A stretch of DNA of 64,000 nucleotides from Rhizophagus irregularis (GCF_026210795.1 NC_089452.1:3553501-3617500), one strand, 5' to 3'. Positions 23,831-36,749 are shown, counted from the stretch's first letter. Translations and numbers: made by a program. Notes: generated from the letters alone by a model not told the origin.

Positions 23831-24672
23831 ATACAAATCGTACCCCTAAAAAAAACAAACCTTCATAAGTTAATCGGAAAACATGTGGGGTGAATTCTTC
23901 ATTTTAATTATTCTCGCAAGTACCATCTGTAGTTTTTACCAGATATCGAGCACTATTCTAGTTTAATAATGAACACTCAGTAATAATTATCTAAACGTTA
24001 TCAACAACTAACTGCACGTGAGATGGATTATTTGGTTTTTTATTTGTTTGCTCACATCTCATGTATTATGTGATGTATGTGTTAGCTAAATGTAATAACC
24101 GTAGTCTGTTACCAATAAACCAATAAACGTATTGTACTATGCTACTTAACATAACTGATAAATGTTTGAAACCAGATTGTGTGTGATCTTAGATATTGTG
24201 CGATCTTAATCTTTTAGTATTAAATTACGGCATATCAAAACCGTAATTTGTTTGATTTTCTTTTAAGCGCTAATGCACCTCAAATTCAGGTGGAAACATT
24301 TGTACTAGATGGTATCCAGGCCATTATAATTGTTTAGATGGAAAAAAATGTAATAATGGCAAATACACAATGATCATCCTGTGGTTTTTGCTACTCTGAT
24401 TGGCCAATAATCCCATGATCTAGAAACCAGGAACGGGAAACTGTTGTGGAACTGGCAGGAAGGATATAATGGGATTTAGGGAGATCACATGTGATACAAA
24501 TTTTACAATTTAGCCAAATCAAAAATTGATTTTTACCTGAACAATCGAATAAAAATGAATTTGGATTTATTAGAGTATAATATTGCAAAACGCTAATATG
24601 GATTTAGATAGTAAAGCCTATTCCAAGTTAATTCATACACACAATAGTCATGACCAGTTATGACCATAACCA
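23831..24672. other. intergenic, nothing assigned
   Basis: Downstream of gene 1 there is unique-looking AT-rich DNA without recognisable exons, repeats or TIRs. One 65-codon minus-strand frame at 24391-24588 lacks any family signal. Confidence 0.4.
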
Positions 24673-24732
24673 TTGCCATCCCTATTCACAATTATGTTGA
24701 ATAGAAAATTTTTTCTATATATTTATATTGGA

Positions 24733-24993
24733 GGCTCTGAAGAATATATAAGAATTATTGTTGCAATATTGCCTTTAGCAGAAAAACATGATCATGAAAC
24801 ACCAGAAATGTGGTGCTCTCGTATTCGTGATCCATTTAGGAAAATACTAGAAGAGAACCCAAGAATCCTTTCTAAGAATGGATATATTACAATATATGGA
24901 AAGCTATATGTAGATGATAGGATTCATAATCATCCAACCAATTATATATATTGCAGTGCTTTGCTGAAACTTGGAGTTTACAATCGATATTGA
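24733..24993 (+). pseudogene. orphan exon, unrecognised protein fragment
   Basis: After a TTTATATTG tract a frame encodes GGSEEYIRIIVAILPLAEKH, then WCSRIRDPFRKILEENP and NGYITIYGKLYVDDRIHNHP, ending at TGA. Composition is protein-like. No start codon with good context and no second exon are visible, so it is a fragment. The GATATC satellite begins directly after it. Confidence 0.3.
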
Positions 24994-25770
24994 TTAGATA
25001 TCGCAATGATATCATTATGATATCATTGCGATATTTTGATAAAAAATAGATTCGACATCGTTAAGTTAGTCGTAACTGTATTTATTCGATATTGATTAGT
25101 TCGATATCTCTGCGATATCGTTGCGATCATTATGCGATGTAAATATTATCACGTAACCACATCGTAGTGATGTCGTATTAACATTGAATTAATATTACAA
25201 AAATATTTGACATTTATTTGATATCGTAACCACATCGTAGTGATGTCATATTAATATTGAATTAATATTACAAAATATTTGACATTTTATTTGATATCGT
25301 ATATTGTATTAACATTGAATTAATATTACAAAATATTTGACATTTTATTTGATATCGTAACCACATCGTAGTGATATCATATCAACATCGAATTAATATT
25401 GCAAAAATATTTTACATCTATTTGATATCGTAACCACATCGTAGTGATGTCGTATTAACATTGAATTAATATTACAAAATATTTGACATTTTATTTGATA
25501 TCGTAACCACATCGTAGTGATATCATATTAACATCGAATTAATATTGCAAAAATATTTTACATCTGTTTGATATCGTAGTCACATCGTAGTGATGTCGTA
25601 TTAACATTGAATTAATATTACAATTTTATTTGATATCGTAACTACATCATAATAATATCATATTAATATCGAATTAATATTACAAAAAATGTTTTACATT
25701 TATTTAATATCGTAACTACATCGTAATGATATTATATCAACACTGAATTAACATCACAAAAATATTTTTA
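24994..25770. repeat. GATATC-containing satellite, about 84-bp units
   Basis: About eight to nine units of TTTGATATCGTAACCACATC, GTAGTGATGTCGTATTAACA and TTGAATTAATATTACAAAAT. Each unit holds the palindrome GATATC and ACATCGTAGTGATGT, itself nearly palindromic. Related GATATC-rich DNA occurs at 36324-36736 and around 59000-59300. Confidence 0.75.
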
Positions 25771-26970
25771 TTGTAATATATGTTTATTATTTATTATACA
25801 TTAATAATAATAATTTTTTATTAGTGGATTATTATGGGTGAGTGGAGTACGTTTCTTTTCTTCCTTTTTTTTTTATTCTTTTCTTCTCTTTTTTATTCTT
25901 TTCTTTTCGTATGTGAGTGGATGGATACGTCATTTTCAATTTTAAAAAATATATATATATATATATAAAACAATCATGATTAATAAAATGTATTATTTGT
26001 AAAATATATTTAAAATTTAATACATAACCTTGGGATAATAGTTAGAGCAGGTAATTCCGGGATTTTGTAAAGAATAATAAAAATGATAATATTTTTAAGT
26101 TAGTTCTTTCTTTAAATTTTTTTGAGAGTGTTTTGTTTCTTAAAATCATAATATTGTAAAAAAATGCTGGTTGCTACGACTGACGGACAACGACAAATTG
26201 TCAGGCTACCCCTGGACAAAGTAATTGGAAGGTGGAAAATACCATAAATATCCAGCCCTATTTTACAACATTTTCTTCCAGGCTAAAGCAAATATTACAA
26301 AAGAAATTGCAAATATATTTAACAAGCAATAGATACATGGCCGTTGAAAAATATATTCACATTTATACCACAGTCTAACAAAAAAATACTCAACCCACAA
26401 CATATTGTAAAAAAAATATGAAAAATACGCGTATATCCTATTTTCATACCTTGCTTAACAGCTCCACTATTTATTTAAAAAATGGCTTTTTTCTCTTTTG
26501 TATGTGGTTAAGTGGGTACATTTTTCCTTTCTTTTATTCTTTTCTTTCGTATGTGAGTGGTGGGTACATTTTCTTTTCTTTATTCTTTTTTTATTCTTGC
26601 TTTTCATATGTAGGTGTTTTACTATGTTGAATATATAAACTAAAGTGTCCCAAAGTATTGTTAATATTGTAAAAAGATAATTAAAGTATACTTTAAAAAG
26701 AGAAAAGAAGAGACGAACAAAATAATGTAAAGTGTTAATATAAAAGACAAGAGAAAAGTGTATTTTTGAAAATAAACAAAAAAAATCTCATTAATAAAAG
26801 CGAATTTTAGCTATTTTTAGATATCACATGCATGTAATTAAAGTGATTTTAATTGGTTAATTTTAATTTATTATTACATCATGCATATGATTTTATTGGT
26901 TAATTTTAACCAAAATTTTATACGATACAAATTAAATAATTATTTTATTATATTTATATAATTAATATAA
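25771..26970. other. AT-rich stretch with a duplicated T-rich motif
   Basis: No gene is supported. The motif GTATGTGAGTGG followed by a (T/C)-rich TTTTCTTTTCTTTATTCTTT tract occurs near 25840-25950 and again at 26500-26620. A TA microsatellite lies at about 25955-25968. These may flank or belong to a decayed element, but no matching inverted ends were found. Confidence 0.4.
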
Positions 26971-29900
26971 TTATATGGCTGTAAAATAAAAATTATTTTT
27001 TATCCAAATTCTATTTGTAGTATCATGATTTGGTAGTTGGCACCTTTCTGAATTACAATTATGAATAAAGTGTACTTTTTGAACATTATCTATTACAGTA
27101 ATTGGAAAAATACGTCTCCATTTATCTCCTGTTGCTTGAAGACGGTAAAGTGGACATTTTAATACTGAATGTTCAACCATAGTATCTTCAAACCAATCTA
27201 CAACAATAAATGCATAATATTTGTTATTATTACCCTTATGTTGAAAGATACCTTTGATTATTGCATAAGATTCTTCATGATCTTCTTCATAAATTGTGAT
27301 AAAATCACCGAGATGTAGGTGAACTTTTGAAAGAATACCATTTTTTTCTTCAATTGTATATGATGCTAATTTGTACCAACTAATTGAAGAATTTATAAGT
27401 GCCGCCTCAAACTTCATATCCACATAAGATAAAAACAATTCAATTTTAAAATTATGCAAAGTCAAGAGAAGTTTATCATGTTCCTCTTTGACATTCTTTT
27501 TTTAAGGAAATATTGGAAATAAAATTTACTGGTGAAGTAACTAAATTAAAAGATTAGTAAATATTATGCATATGTGAAAAAATAAATATAAAGTACTATA
27601 ATATTTTGCTATCTTACTTTTTACGTCATCATTTTGAATTTGTTCCTCAATTAAATATTTATCTTCTGTAACATACCAATTCGAAAATAATTGATCAAAA
27701 TTTGAACTTGTGAACCCAGTACAAGATCTATTTAATCTTGGATCTATACCTCCATCTGCTAAATGTCGAATTGCAAATAAAGTATTGTAACGTTTTAATA
27801 AATCCAGGTCTATAGTTTTGCAATTAGTTTTTGATACCATTCCTTTAAAGATACGATGAACTATCTCTTTTATACTAACCTGAGAGTTGACAAGTGTACC
27901 AAAAGTTTTAGCATGCATCAAAAGATGCATATTAATATGTATATTTGGTAAGTTAACAAAACTTGCAAAAACCTATAAAAAAACAAAATATTGTTAATTA
28001 TTGAATTATTCCATGTTCTGAATTTCAAATTTATAATTATACCTTTGGAAGAATTAAAAACTCTTCTTTAAGACATAGCTGTAATTCCTTATATCTATCT
28101 AACGTAAATTCCTTATTAAAAACTGCTTTCATAGTCTTTGCAACTTGTACCCAACAAGATATAATAGCTTTTAGCAATAAGCTAATTCGAGCCACATCAA
28201 TCCTTTGTCGAATAGTGGCTGCTTCATTATTTTTGAGGCTTGATTCCTTTAAAAATCTATTTAATAAAAATAACATAATCATAGCTAGTCTAAGAAGATC
28301 AGACATCATAAAGCTATTGTAATGACTAATTGGATTTGGTAGACGAGACCACTTTTTTGGAATTTCAAAATTTTTCCAAATTTTAACAAAATCATCCTCT
28401 CTTTCTTGTGAAAATAATTCACAGGTTAGTTTTAGTAGCCGCCCAATCTTTCCTGCGGTGGCATGATAAATATCCTGTGGCGTCTGTAAATGTCTCTCAC
28501 GTTTTAATTTATCCAAAATACTAGGTAATGATCTTAAACCATATTCTGTACAAAGTTGTCCTCTTTTTGAATTTACAGATTCTTGAGAAATTTTTGAAAT
28601 TTCTTCATTTGTGATATGATGATAACATAATGTTGTCACACTATCCTGATTATAGGTACTCAATGATTCCTTTTTAGTTGTACAAGTACGGCAACCTTTA
28701 TTTGCATTATATCTAAATTGATTTTTAAATTTAAATCATTTTAATAGTTGTTACGAAAATATATTATTAAGATTAATAATTAAATTGAAAAATACCTCAG
28801 TACTCCTGCCATATCATTACCTTGAGGTAGATCTGCTGTAACAAGGCCCAACCCAGCAATTATCCATGCATCTTGTCCTTGAACGGTCATAATCTTTCCT
28901 TTCTCAAATTTTTTTATTTCTGAAACAAATGGTACCATAAACTAGTTAAAATTTCCACCAAAAGGAATAAATCTAAGAACAAAATGGTTCTTGATTAGCT
29001 TTCTCTGATGCGTTGGCATGTTACCAAACTGTATATAGACGCCACCTAAGGAATGGTATACATTTCTAAATGTACCAAAATCATCATAGTAAAGATCTAA
29101 AAACAGCTTATAAACTGGCATAGACGACGGTGGATTTCTGACAGAAATGTAATCTGAAGGATGTTGATATGAAAGCTTTGCATCACGAACGTGCCAACGG
29201 TCATTACATTTATAAATTATTTCAGTAATTCGTAATGAACCTTCTGGAATAATTTGGTGTTTATACGTCATCATTATAGTTACTTTCTCTAAAATTTGAG
29301 AGGTAATTATGGTTATAAATGGTTCATCCTGAAACCATACTTCCCTAGTTAGAGAACGACGTCGTCTTGATAGCCCTTTTATATTTCCAGATAAATCATC
29401 ATAATTTAAAATTAGTTGAACTCGTAACTCATAGTTTCCATTTTCATCTTTTAAAATTGCTCTCAATCTTCCAAGTTTTTTAAGACCATTATCATGATAG
29501 TAGACAAAATCACCAGATTGATATATTACTATTTTATTAAAATAAACATTTTAATGTTAACAAATCATAATTATACCAAAGTATATTGTCCTATTACCTT
29601 CTGATATTATTATTTCATGTTGTCCAAAAAGTGGTGATTCTCCCCATAAAGTTCCATGCCAATATTCTGACTTTGTTTCAGAATTAACACCGGGTCCGAA
29701 ATACATATGCTTCATCAGCATTGGATTGTTGAGAACACGCCATATAATATCACTAATTGAGAGTTGATATGAAAGCTTCGAATCTTGCAAAGTTGACAGA
29801 GTTTTTTTTGGTAAAATTTGAATAGGTTTTGTTATTATTGGTAGGAGAGGAAGACGTTTTCTCCATGATTGGAATCTACAGATATTTTTTACTACATGAG

Positions 29901-30560
29901 TAGGTTCGAATTGAGGATTGTGAATGATATCAACAAGGTCTTCATATGCTTTTGTAGAAACATTATGCTTCTGAAGCTAACAAAATAGTGCTTGCCGGTA
30001 GTTGTATAATTATCAAAGTACGGTGCAAATTCACCATTGCAGGACGGTATATTGTCTTCATCCAAAGCTTCAACAATTTGATGTATTTCTTCCTCTTCGT
30101 TGTCATTACGTTCCTCTTCGTCATTGTTACGTTCCTCTTCCTCTTCATTATTACCTTCCTCTTCCTCCTCTTTATTATTGTCTCCATTATCATCATCTTC
30201 CTCCTCATCCCTATTGTATTCATTGTCATTTTCCTCTTCCTTTTCACTATTGTATTCATTGTCAGTTTCTTCTTCCTCTTCATTATCAAATGATTGATCA
30301 TCATCTTCCATCTCATCATTGTAATACTGAGGACCAATTGATCCATATTCATTATCATCATCATTAATATCCTGAAAACTTAAATCATTATCTTCATGAT
30401 TATACTGAAAGTCCATGTTATCGTCATCATTATCAGGTGAACGTACAGGTGAACATCTCTCACCAGAAGTAGTTGTCTCACCAAGATTGCTGTAAGAAAA
30501 CCGATTTTGAATTCGAATTGGTTTTATTGGTTTGGCGTGACTATATCGTCTCCTTATCTT
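26971..30560 (-). pseudogene. CMC/Plavaka-like transposon main protein, multi-exon, damaged
   Basis: Minus-strand coding blocks in order: a basic N-terminus (about 30540-30420); a very acidic low-complexity region (30416-30070); IICRFQSW-type core with LPLLPIITKPIQILPKKTLS; SISDIIWRVLNNPMLMKHMY and YWHGTLWGESPLFGQ (29950-29600); a block with SLGGVYIQFGNMPTHQRK (29480-28945); ADLPQGNDMAGVLR and NKGCRTC (28880-28690); LPSILDKLKRERHLQTPQDI and KKWSRLPNPISHYNSFMMSD (28663-28037); MHLLMHAKTFGTLVNSQVSI (27980-27620); and a BAH-like end with HLGDFITIYEEDHEESYAII (27465-26975). I recognise the layout as a Plavaka/CMC-type transposase family of fungi, from memory. An in-frame TAG at about 28945 and other breaks indicate decay. 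It would act on DNA in the nucleus. Confidence 0.6.
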
Positions 30561-30574
30561 TACAACAATTACAA

Positions 30575-30945
30575 TTTAAATTAATTTAAATTTAACTAGA
30601 ATTTTATTAATTCAATTAGAACTTTAAATTTATTAAGCGTGTCGGCAAAAAAAAAAAAAAAAATGCAATTGCCAATTAAGTAATCATTTCGGTTAAATTA
30701 ATGCTGATTTGGCTATTAATGGATACACAAAATTTAGGGTCAATTATACTGTATATGGTTAATGACAATTGGTATGACAAATAATATTATCGAATAATGT
30801 TATTTATTGAATAAAATAATAAGTATATAATAAAATAAAATAAAATAAAACATAATAATAAAATAAAATAAAACATAATAATAAAATAAAATAAAACATA
30901 TAATAAAATAAAATAAAAAATAAAATGAAATAAAAATATTAATGA
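30575..30945. other. AT-rich intergenic with AAAATA microsatellite
   Basis: Includes an A run (about 30649-30662) and repeated AAAATAAAATAAAACATAAT (30830-30930). No gene is supported. Confidence 0.6.
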
Positions 30946-30949
30946 CGTC

Positions 30950-31534
30950 AGTGATGATGAGATCGAGAATGAGAGCGCCCGCGCTCTCAGTAGTAGGGAG
31001 ATCGAGAATGAGAGCGCCCGCGCTCTCGGTGGTGGTAGGAGGATCGGGAGCAAGAGTGCCTAGAGCACCTGTGCTCTCTATACTCGTATATCCTATGATC
31101 CACCCTATTTCTCCGGGAGGACCGGACTAATGCTTAAAACAAATGAATTAATGAAAAAATCAGTTAAATGATAAATACTTACGCTCAACTCTCCAGAACT
31201 CGTCTGAGAGTTCTTGGTAGAACCTCTCATCATGCAAAGATGGGGTACGAGTACTAGGGTAATCATCAGGATTTCTATTGATTAGCCTCTCTAGATTCTC
31301 GTACCCCGCCTTTAGTGCATTCCACTTCTTTCTGCATTGTTTTTTAGTTGGCCTGAATGTGTGGTTGTTTCATATATCACGAGCAATTCTACGCCATAAT
31401 TGTTTTTGGTCATGTAACCTCGTTGTGGTGAATAAGGGCTGATAGGCCCGATGATGCTGAATTAAGGTCAAAGCAGCATTATCAGGCCATTGAATGTATA
31501 CTGGAAGATTTGCGTTTAAGTTTAATGCTGCCAT
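30950..31534 (-). pseudogene. Myb/SANT-like DNA-binding protein, damaged
   Basis: ATG at 31534-31532 (MAALNLNANLPVYIQWPDNA) opens a domain with LWRRIARDI, then PTKKQCRKKWNALKAGYENL: the spacing of Trp and the QCxxKWxxL pattern fit Myb/SANT-like or MADF DNA-binding proteins. An in-frame TGA splits it near 31375. A GTAAGT donor follows GAGTTCTGGAGAGTTGAGC at about 31183. Past the donor a second exon (about 31125-30950) encodes an Arg/Ser-rich tail built from a tandem repeat. It lies 0.4 kb upstream of the Plavaka-like gene on the same strand and may be its partner protein. Confidence 0.5.
30957..31080. repeat. GC-rich 40-bp repeat with palindromes
   Basis: Three diverging copies of GATCGAGAATGAGAGCGCCC GCGCTCTC plus a spacer. 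GAGAGCGCCCGCGCTCTC is close to a perfect palindrome. It is the most GC-rich spot of the window. In the minus frame it gives Arg/Ser-rich residues. Confidence 0.7.
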
Positions 31535-31600
31535 TATTAAATATTATTAGTTTGATGGGGAAAATGTCAAGAAAAGGCTCTATATTTATAATAAATTTAT

Positions 31601-32110
31601 TATGATTTCTTTGAGTTTATTTTTACGATCTTGTCTAAATTTTTTAGTTCTAATGCAATCCTTAATTAATTTATTTAACATTGAATACACACATAATTTT
31701 TTTTTGATTTCTTTGAGTTTATTTTTACGATCTTGTCTAAATTTTTTAGTTCTAATGCAATCCTTAATTAATTTATTTAACATTGAATACACACATAATT
31801 TTTTTTTGATTTCTTTGAGTTTATTTTTACGATCTTGTCTAAATTTTTTAGTTCTAATGCAATCATCCTTAATTAATTTATTTAACATTGAATACACACA
31901 TAATTTTTTTTTGATTTCTTTGAGTTTATTTTTACTATCTTGTCTAGTTCTAATGCAATCATCTTTAATTAATTTATTTAACATTGAATACACACATATT
32001 TTTTTTTGATTTCTTTGAGTTTATTTTTATAATCTTGTCTAAATTTTTTAGTTCTAATGCAATCATCTTTAATTAATTTATTTAACATTGAATACACACA
32101 TAATTTTTTG
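31601..32110. repeat. 103-bp tandem repeat, five copies, open on both strands
   Basis: Units contain GATTTCTTTGAGTTTATTTT, TACGATCTTGTCTAAATTTT, TTAGTTCTAATGCAATC and CCTTAATTAATTTATTTAAC. Copies differ mainly by a 3-bp insertion and small gaps; the fourth lost about 14 bp. Both strands remain open for 135 codons. The minus version repeats YSMLNKLIKDDCIRTKKFRQ DRKNKLKEIKKKLC, a basic amphipathic pattern. Coding is possible but unproven. Confidence 0.75.
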
Positions 32111-32119
32111 ATTTATTAA

Positions 32120-33413
32120 TTTATTTTAAAAATATAGTTACAGTAATACTGCATCACGGCATTAATTAATATATATAAATAAAAATAAATAAACAAATTC
32201 TATTAATAAAAAGTGAGTTAAAAATGTTATTTATAATTATACATTAAAAAAAGCAATAAAGAAGACGAAAGTAATCTGCAAATTATATTTAAGGTAAAAG
32301 AAAATGTAATATTTTAAACTACGCATGTCCTTCCTTGATTATATTTCATATTACACTGCGATGATATATTACAATTATACTGAATTTTAAGCTAACCTTA
32401 ATCTACACCGTAAGGAACTTAATTCGATCTTAATTTACTCCGTTTTAGAATATTACCGAACAATTAGACAAATGATTAGTTGCACATGACTTGCATTATT
32501 TGTATAGTTGATACTTTATATACCGATATTTGATTACACCAATATGTATTAAAACTCTTTCCTACAGTATAAAATATCAATATATCAGTATTTTTCAAAT
32601 ATCGTTGTAAGTTGACTACTGTAGATCCCATCTATCTATTTAAAAAATTCTTTTATGTAATCAATCCAGGGGCTTACACTAAATAAGGCTTAGATATGGC
32701 TTAGTTAGATAGGATCATCACATGGTTCAGTTTAAAAATAATCGATCTTTTTTATTGATTGGTTTTTTTCCGATCATATTTTATATTTTATCGTCAAGAG
32801 TATAATTATTTAAAAATTTAATTTTTCTTGCATGTCATCATATCACACATAAAAATGGAAATTCAAAACGTAATATTCCATTAATTTCTTTTCACTCCTT
32901 TTTCTTCTACCGATCATTTTTCTTCTCACCCCTTTCCATTATTTTTCTTCTCATTCCACGTATAGCTTGAAAATATAATAAAATTTGGAACCGTAAAATC
33001 GATTTGAGGTAATCTTCCATATAAAAAAAAATGTCACTGAATGAAATTCGATATTGTAATAATTTATTTATATAAACTAAATTTAATTTCCGATCCTCTA
33101 GAAATCATAGTTTTTTTCCATCTTTCAACATTTTCAACTGATCCCGCATTCCCCTCAATTTATACGGTACACAACGATATTGAGATTCTGCATACTTTCC
33201 AATTACATTCTATAATTAAAATTACAGTAACCAAGATCTCATTTATATTGTGACAACCTCATTTTATATCCCATATTTGATCAAGGGGTTATATCAACAA
33301 TCTCGCTCTTTTGATCAAGGAGATCTCATTTATATCATGACAATCTTGCGAGAAGTTTACTTTACTTTTTTTTCTCATTCTCTCATTTTCTCTTGTTCTC
33401 TCATTACGATATT
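32120..33413. other. intergenic, upstream of the 33.4-kb gene
   Basis: AT-rich DNA without recognisable exons or repeats. A CT-rich stretch with TTTTCTTCTC blocks occurs at 32880-32960, and another C/T tract at 33365-33400 just before the start codon of the next gene may be its core promoter. Confidence 0.4.
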
Positions 33414-34684
33414 ATGACTAAACGTAATAATAAAGAAATAGAAATTGAAACAGGTATATATGTAACTCTTCCGTAAAAGTTTTGCTTATATGTAAGAATA
33501 ATAACCGAAATATGTATAATAGGATCGAAAAAAAATCAAAGGACCTTACCGAGAAAGAGGAGAGAAATAAATATTGAAGAAACTAATCAATTATTATTAG
33601 GTAAATATTAATTTATATAGGCTTTAGCTCTTTAATATTATTCTATTAATTTTTAATTGAAATAATTGAAATAATATATTACATACAGATATGAATACCA
33701 GGCAAAAACATAACGAAAGTGAAAAGGAAGTAATAGTAGAAGAGTATGTAAGGGATAAAAGTGAAGAAGAAGAGGAGGAAGAAGAAGATGATGATGATGA
33801 TGATAACGACAAGTTAGGCGTGGCTAAAACAATTCTGGATCCGTTTCAGTTTTGTACCAAATTAGACATATGTAACTGGCTTGTAAAAAATCCAGAAATT
33901 TTACAATTAGCAAATGAGATGAACGAATCATCTTATATTGTTAGTTCAAAGAATACTGAAGTTAGTATTAATACAATATGATAATATTTATTATGTCTAA
34001 ATCTCAAATAACGTATCTCAATATTTTAGGATAAAATACGACTATGGGATGAGTCGGTAAAGTGCTTATTTTTACGAGTGAGGAATCTGAGTAGTGAAGC
34101 ACTCGACAATTTGGTTGTGAAAATTTTTCAGTTTAAAATTTACACTAGCGAAGCTAGAGGATATCTAGATAAAACTCGTAAGTCTTTAACAGACTTCAGG
34201 AATAAATTCAACCAAAATATTCTAAATTTAGTGAGGGAATACAAAGAAATCAGAAAGAGCAGGTATTTGTTTATTTTATTGTTTTATAGTCAACAAAATA
34301 GTGCCATTTGTATAATTATTAATTAATTAATTATAGGGGTACGACTGGAAATCTTTCCCAAAAAGAAATTAAAGATTACGTTGACGAAAACGTGGTGCAG
34401 AAACTTCTAAATCGTCAACTCGCAGCTGTCAATATTTTGGAATTGACAAATAATGGAGGCATGGATACGTTAGTTGAGTTTGTTAAGGAAGCCGTCCGCG
34501 TTTCTTGGGACGGTAAAAACTTACCTGGTATAAAGGAGTTGGATACCATAACTAAAAATATAATTATCCCTTCCCGAAGTGGAAGTGATATAGTAAATAC
34601 CCTAAAACAAGTAAGTTATTTTATTTATTTCACACATCACGCCTTTGATAATAATATATTAATAAAATTAAATTATAGATTTAG
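33414..34684 (+). CDS. intact six-exon gene, acidic protein of about 300 aa, unknown function
   Basis: Exons 33414-33453, 33523-33600, 33689-33960, 34030-34262, 34337-34610 and a last exon from 34679. All introns are GT-AG, 60-90 nt, and all phases agree, giving 299 codons before the last exon. ATT TAG at 34679-34684 ends it; an alternative acceptor would end it about 7 residues later. The N-terminus is basic (NQRTLPRKRRE), followed by an acidic run (about residues 65-80), then a probably helical region: LDICNWLVKNPEILQLANEM, KTRKSLTDFRNKFNQN, LVEFVKEAVRVSWDGKNLPG. No signal peptide. I recognise no domain. The absence of stops or frameshifts contrasts with all neighbours. Confidence 0.75.
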
Positions 34685-34704
34685 GTGCGTTCTTATAAAA
34701 TTAT

Positions 34705-36320
34705 ATGACGAAGAAGAATCATTAATAAATGACTTTATAAAATTTTAATAAAAAAATAAAATTGAGTTTTATTGAGTATTTCTTTTTAGTTTATTTAATT
34801 ATATTTTTTTAATGGTATAGACTTTAATAATAATTAGCTTCAATCAAAAAATCACAAAAAGTTTTAAAAGTTTTGAATATCTGTTGAGATTCAATCATAT
34901 TTGAATTTCTTTAACTTGTTGTGTTATTACCATTAAATAATCAATTATCTATATAAACTGTGTAAAGTTAATTTGGCTCTATTTTGATAATATCCACCTA
35001 TAAAGAACTCATCCGTGCATTACCTAAACAATTATTGGTTGATCAAGTTCGTATAATACCAAATTTATAAAATTGTCTGATTAAATGATCGCGTAATTAA
35101 ATGATCGCGTATATTAAATGATCACGTATAAGACCTATTAATTCCTAAAAAGTCAATTCAACCACCATTTTATTTAACCGCTATTTATTTGTACGTTTTT
35201 TTTTTGAAAAAAAAAAACTTTCTTTTTGAAAAGTAGAGTCTTCCTCCTATACCGTTTGCCGTCGTGCATAGTGTGTTATAGGAAAAGGTGGACTTGTTTG
35301 ATTGATTATATGGGCATAAGCTTATGTTATATAGGCGTAAAACTTATATAATCAGTTTGATAACACAACAAAAATCCTTTAATCAAGGGTTAAAATAGGC
35401 ATGATGGGATATTCTCATATATCATGAGCTCTGTCTGTTCGAAGTGTCATTTTATATATAATTAAGTAGGCTTAAGTCATAAGTAACTTTTTTATAACAT
35501 TGATTATTAGAGAATTAAGTGGCAAAAATAATTTTTAGTTTGTAAGACTTTAACTCTATACCAACTTGTATGTGTTTGGCATATATTTTATTCCCTAACC
35601 CTTAGACCCACTCATGGGTTAGTAAGTTGCTTTGCACTTCTTGCAGCCTATCTTTAATGGGTTTTAGGTCCACGTTTGCCCATTTAAAATTTATTAAACA
35701 GGATGTCATTCGTCCAAACACATTGCAACGTTTGTTGATAAAGCTATGGTTGTCTAATAAAAGTTCACTTTGCCAGGCAATTTATGGTGGATTCAATGAA
35801 TCAAATTACAAACAACAATAATGCAGTCATATGAGAATTCCAGGCCAAAGAATAAGGGTGAATTGTCAAAGTTGAGAATATATTTGTATTTTTTTTTTAA
35901 AGCCATCATTCTCATGAACTTTTTCATTGTATTCCTAAGTTCAATGATTTTAGTAATGATGAAACTGCAGTTGTTTACAGGGGTTTCCCGCCAAACTTCT
36001 GAGGTGAATTTATGTCTGGTGTTTTTTGAATATACTTATCCTTTTTGCAATAGAGTCGTAGCGAGTCTTCTTAAAGCGTACCTGTGACACCCCATCCAAC
36101 TTGGGCAGTGTCACTGAATTTAAAGCAAGGTACCCAGTTAATCCTCAACTTTGGGTTGATGAGTTATGATTCTGGAGTATTAAGGCATAATGTTTTGACT
36201 TACATCACCAATTTAACTCATAATTCTAATTTATTGAATTAGTTTATTATAGATTTATTGATATTTTTTTTTATCTGTTATATAATATTTAAACTAATGT
36301 ATACTTTATCTGTAATTAAA
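34705..36320. other. intergenic, nothing firmly assigned
   Basis: Open frames at 35627-35821 and 35821-36087 have cysteine-rich or hydrophobic composition but no family signal. A patch at 36084-36180 has inverted repeats around CCTCAACTTTGGGTTGATGAG-like sequence. Possibly the decayed 5' part of the hAT element downstream. Confidence 0.35.
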
Positions 36321-36323
36321 ATT

Positions 36324-36736
36324 CTTTACAGAAACTTACCATTTTTAATCAATATAGAATCGATATCGTTAAGTTTATCTTAACGGTATCATTTCGATAT
36401 CATTTCGATATTATTTCAATATCGATTTAATATCGATACAATATCGAAATAAAGTATTATCACTTCGATATCATTTCGATATTAAATCGATATTGAAATG
36501 ATATCGAAATGATAATTAAAATGATATCGAAATGATATCTTTAAATTAAACTTAAAGATGTTGTTTCGATATCATTTCTATTATCATTTGATATCATTTC
36601 AATATCGATTTAATATCAAAATGATATCAAAGTGATAATACTTATTTTGATATTGTATCGATATTAAATCGATATCGAAATGATATCGAAATGATATTGA
36701 AATGATATCACTTGAAAATTTAAAGTTTCTGTAAAG
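36324..36736. mobile_element. GATATC-rich MITE, 413 bp
   Basis: Perfect 14-bp inverted ends CTTTACAGAAACTT (36324-36337) and AAGTTTCTGTAAAG (36723-36736). The interior is a chain of ATTTCGATATC, AATATCGATT and complementary ATGATATCGAAATGATATC motifs, so the element can fold almost end to end. If TA is the target, the ends would be CAGAAACTT flanked by TA. No coding capacity. Confidence 0.8.
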
Positions 36737-36749
36737 TTAAGATTAATTA

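Noticed and set aside
29963-30367. Long open frames on both strands opposite the acidic region
   Set aside because: They are antisense or shifted readings of a GAA/GAT-rich repeat; only the minus frame with acidic residues fits the Plavaka-like protein.
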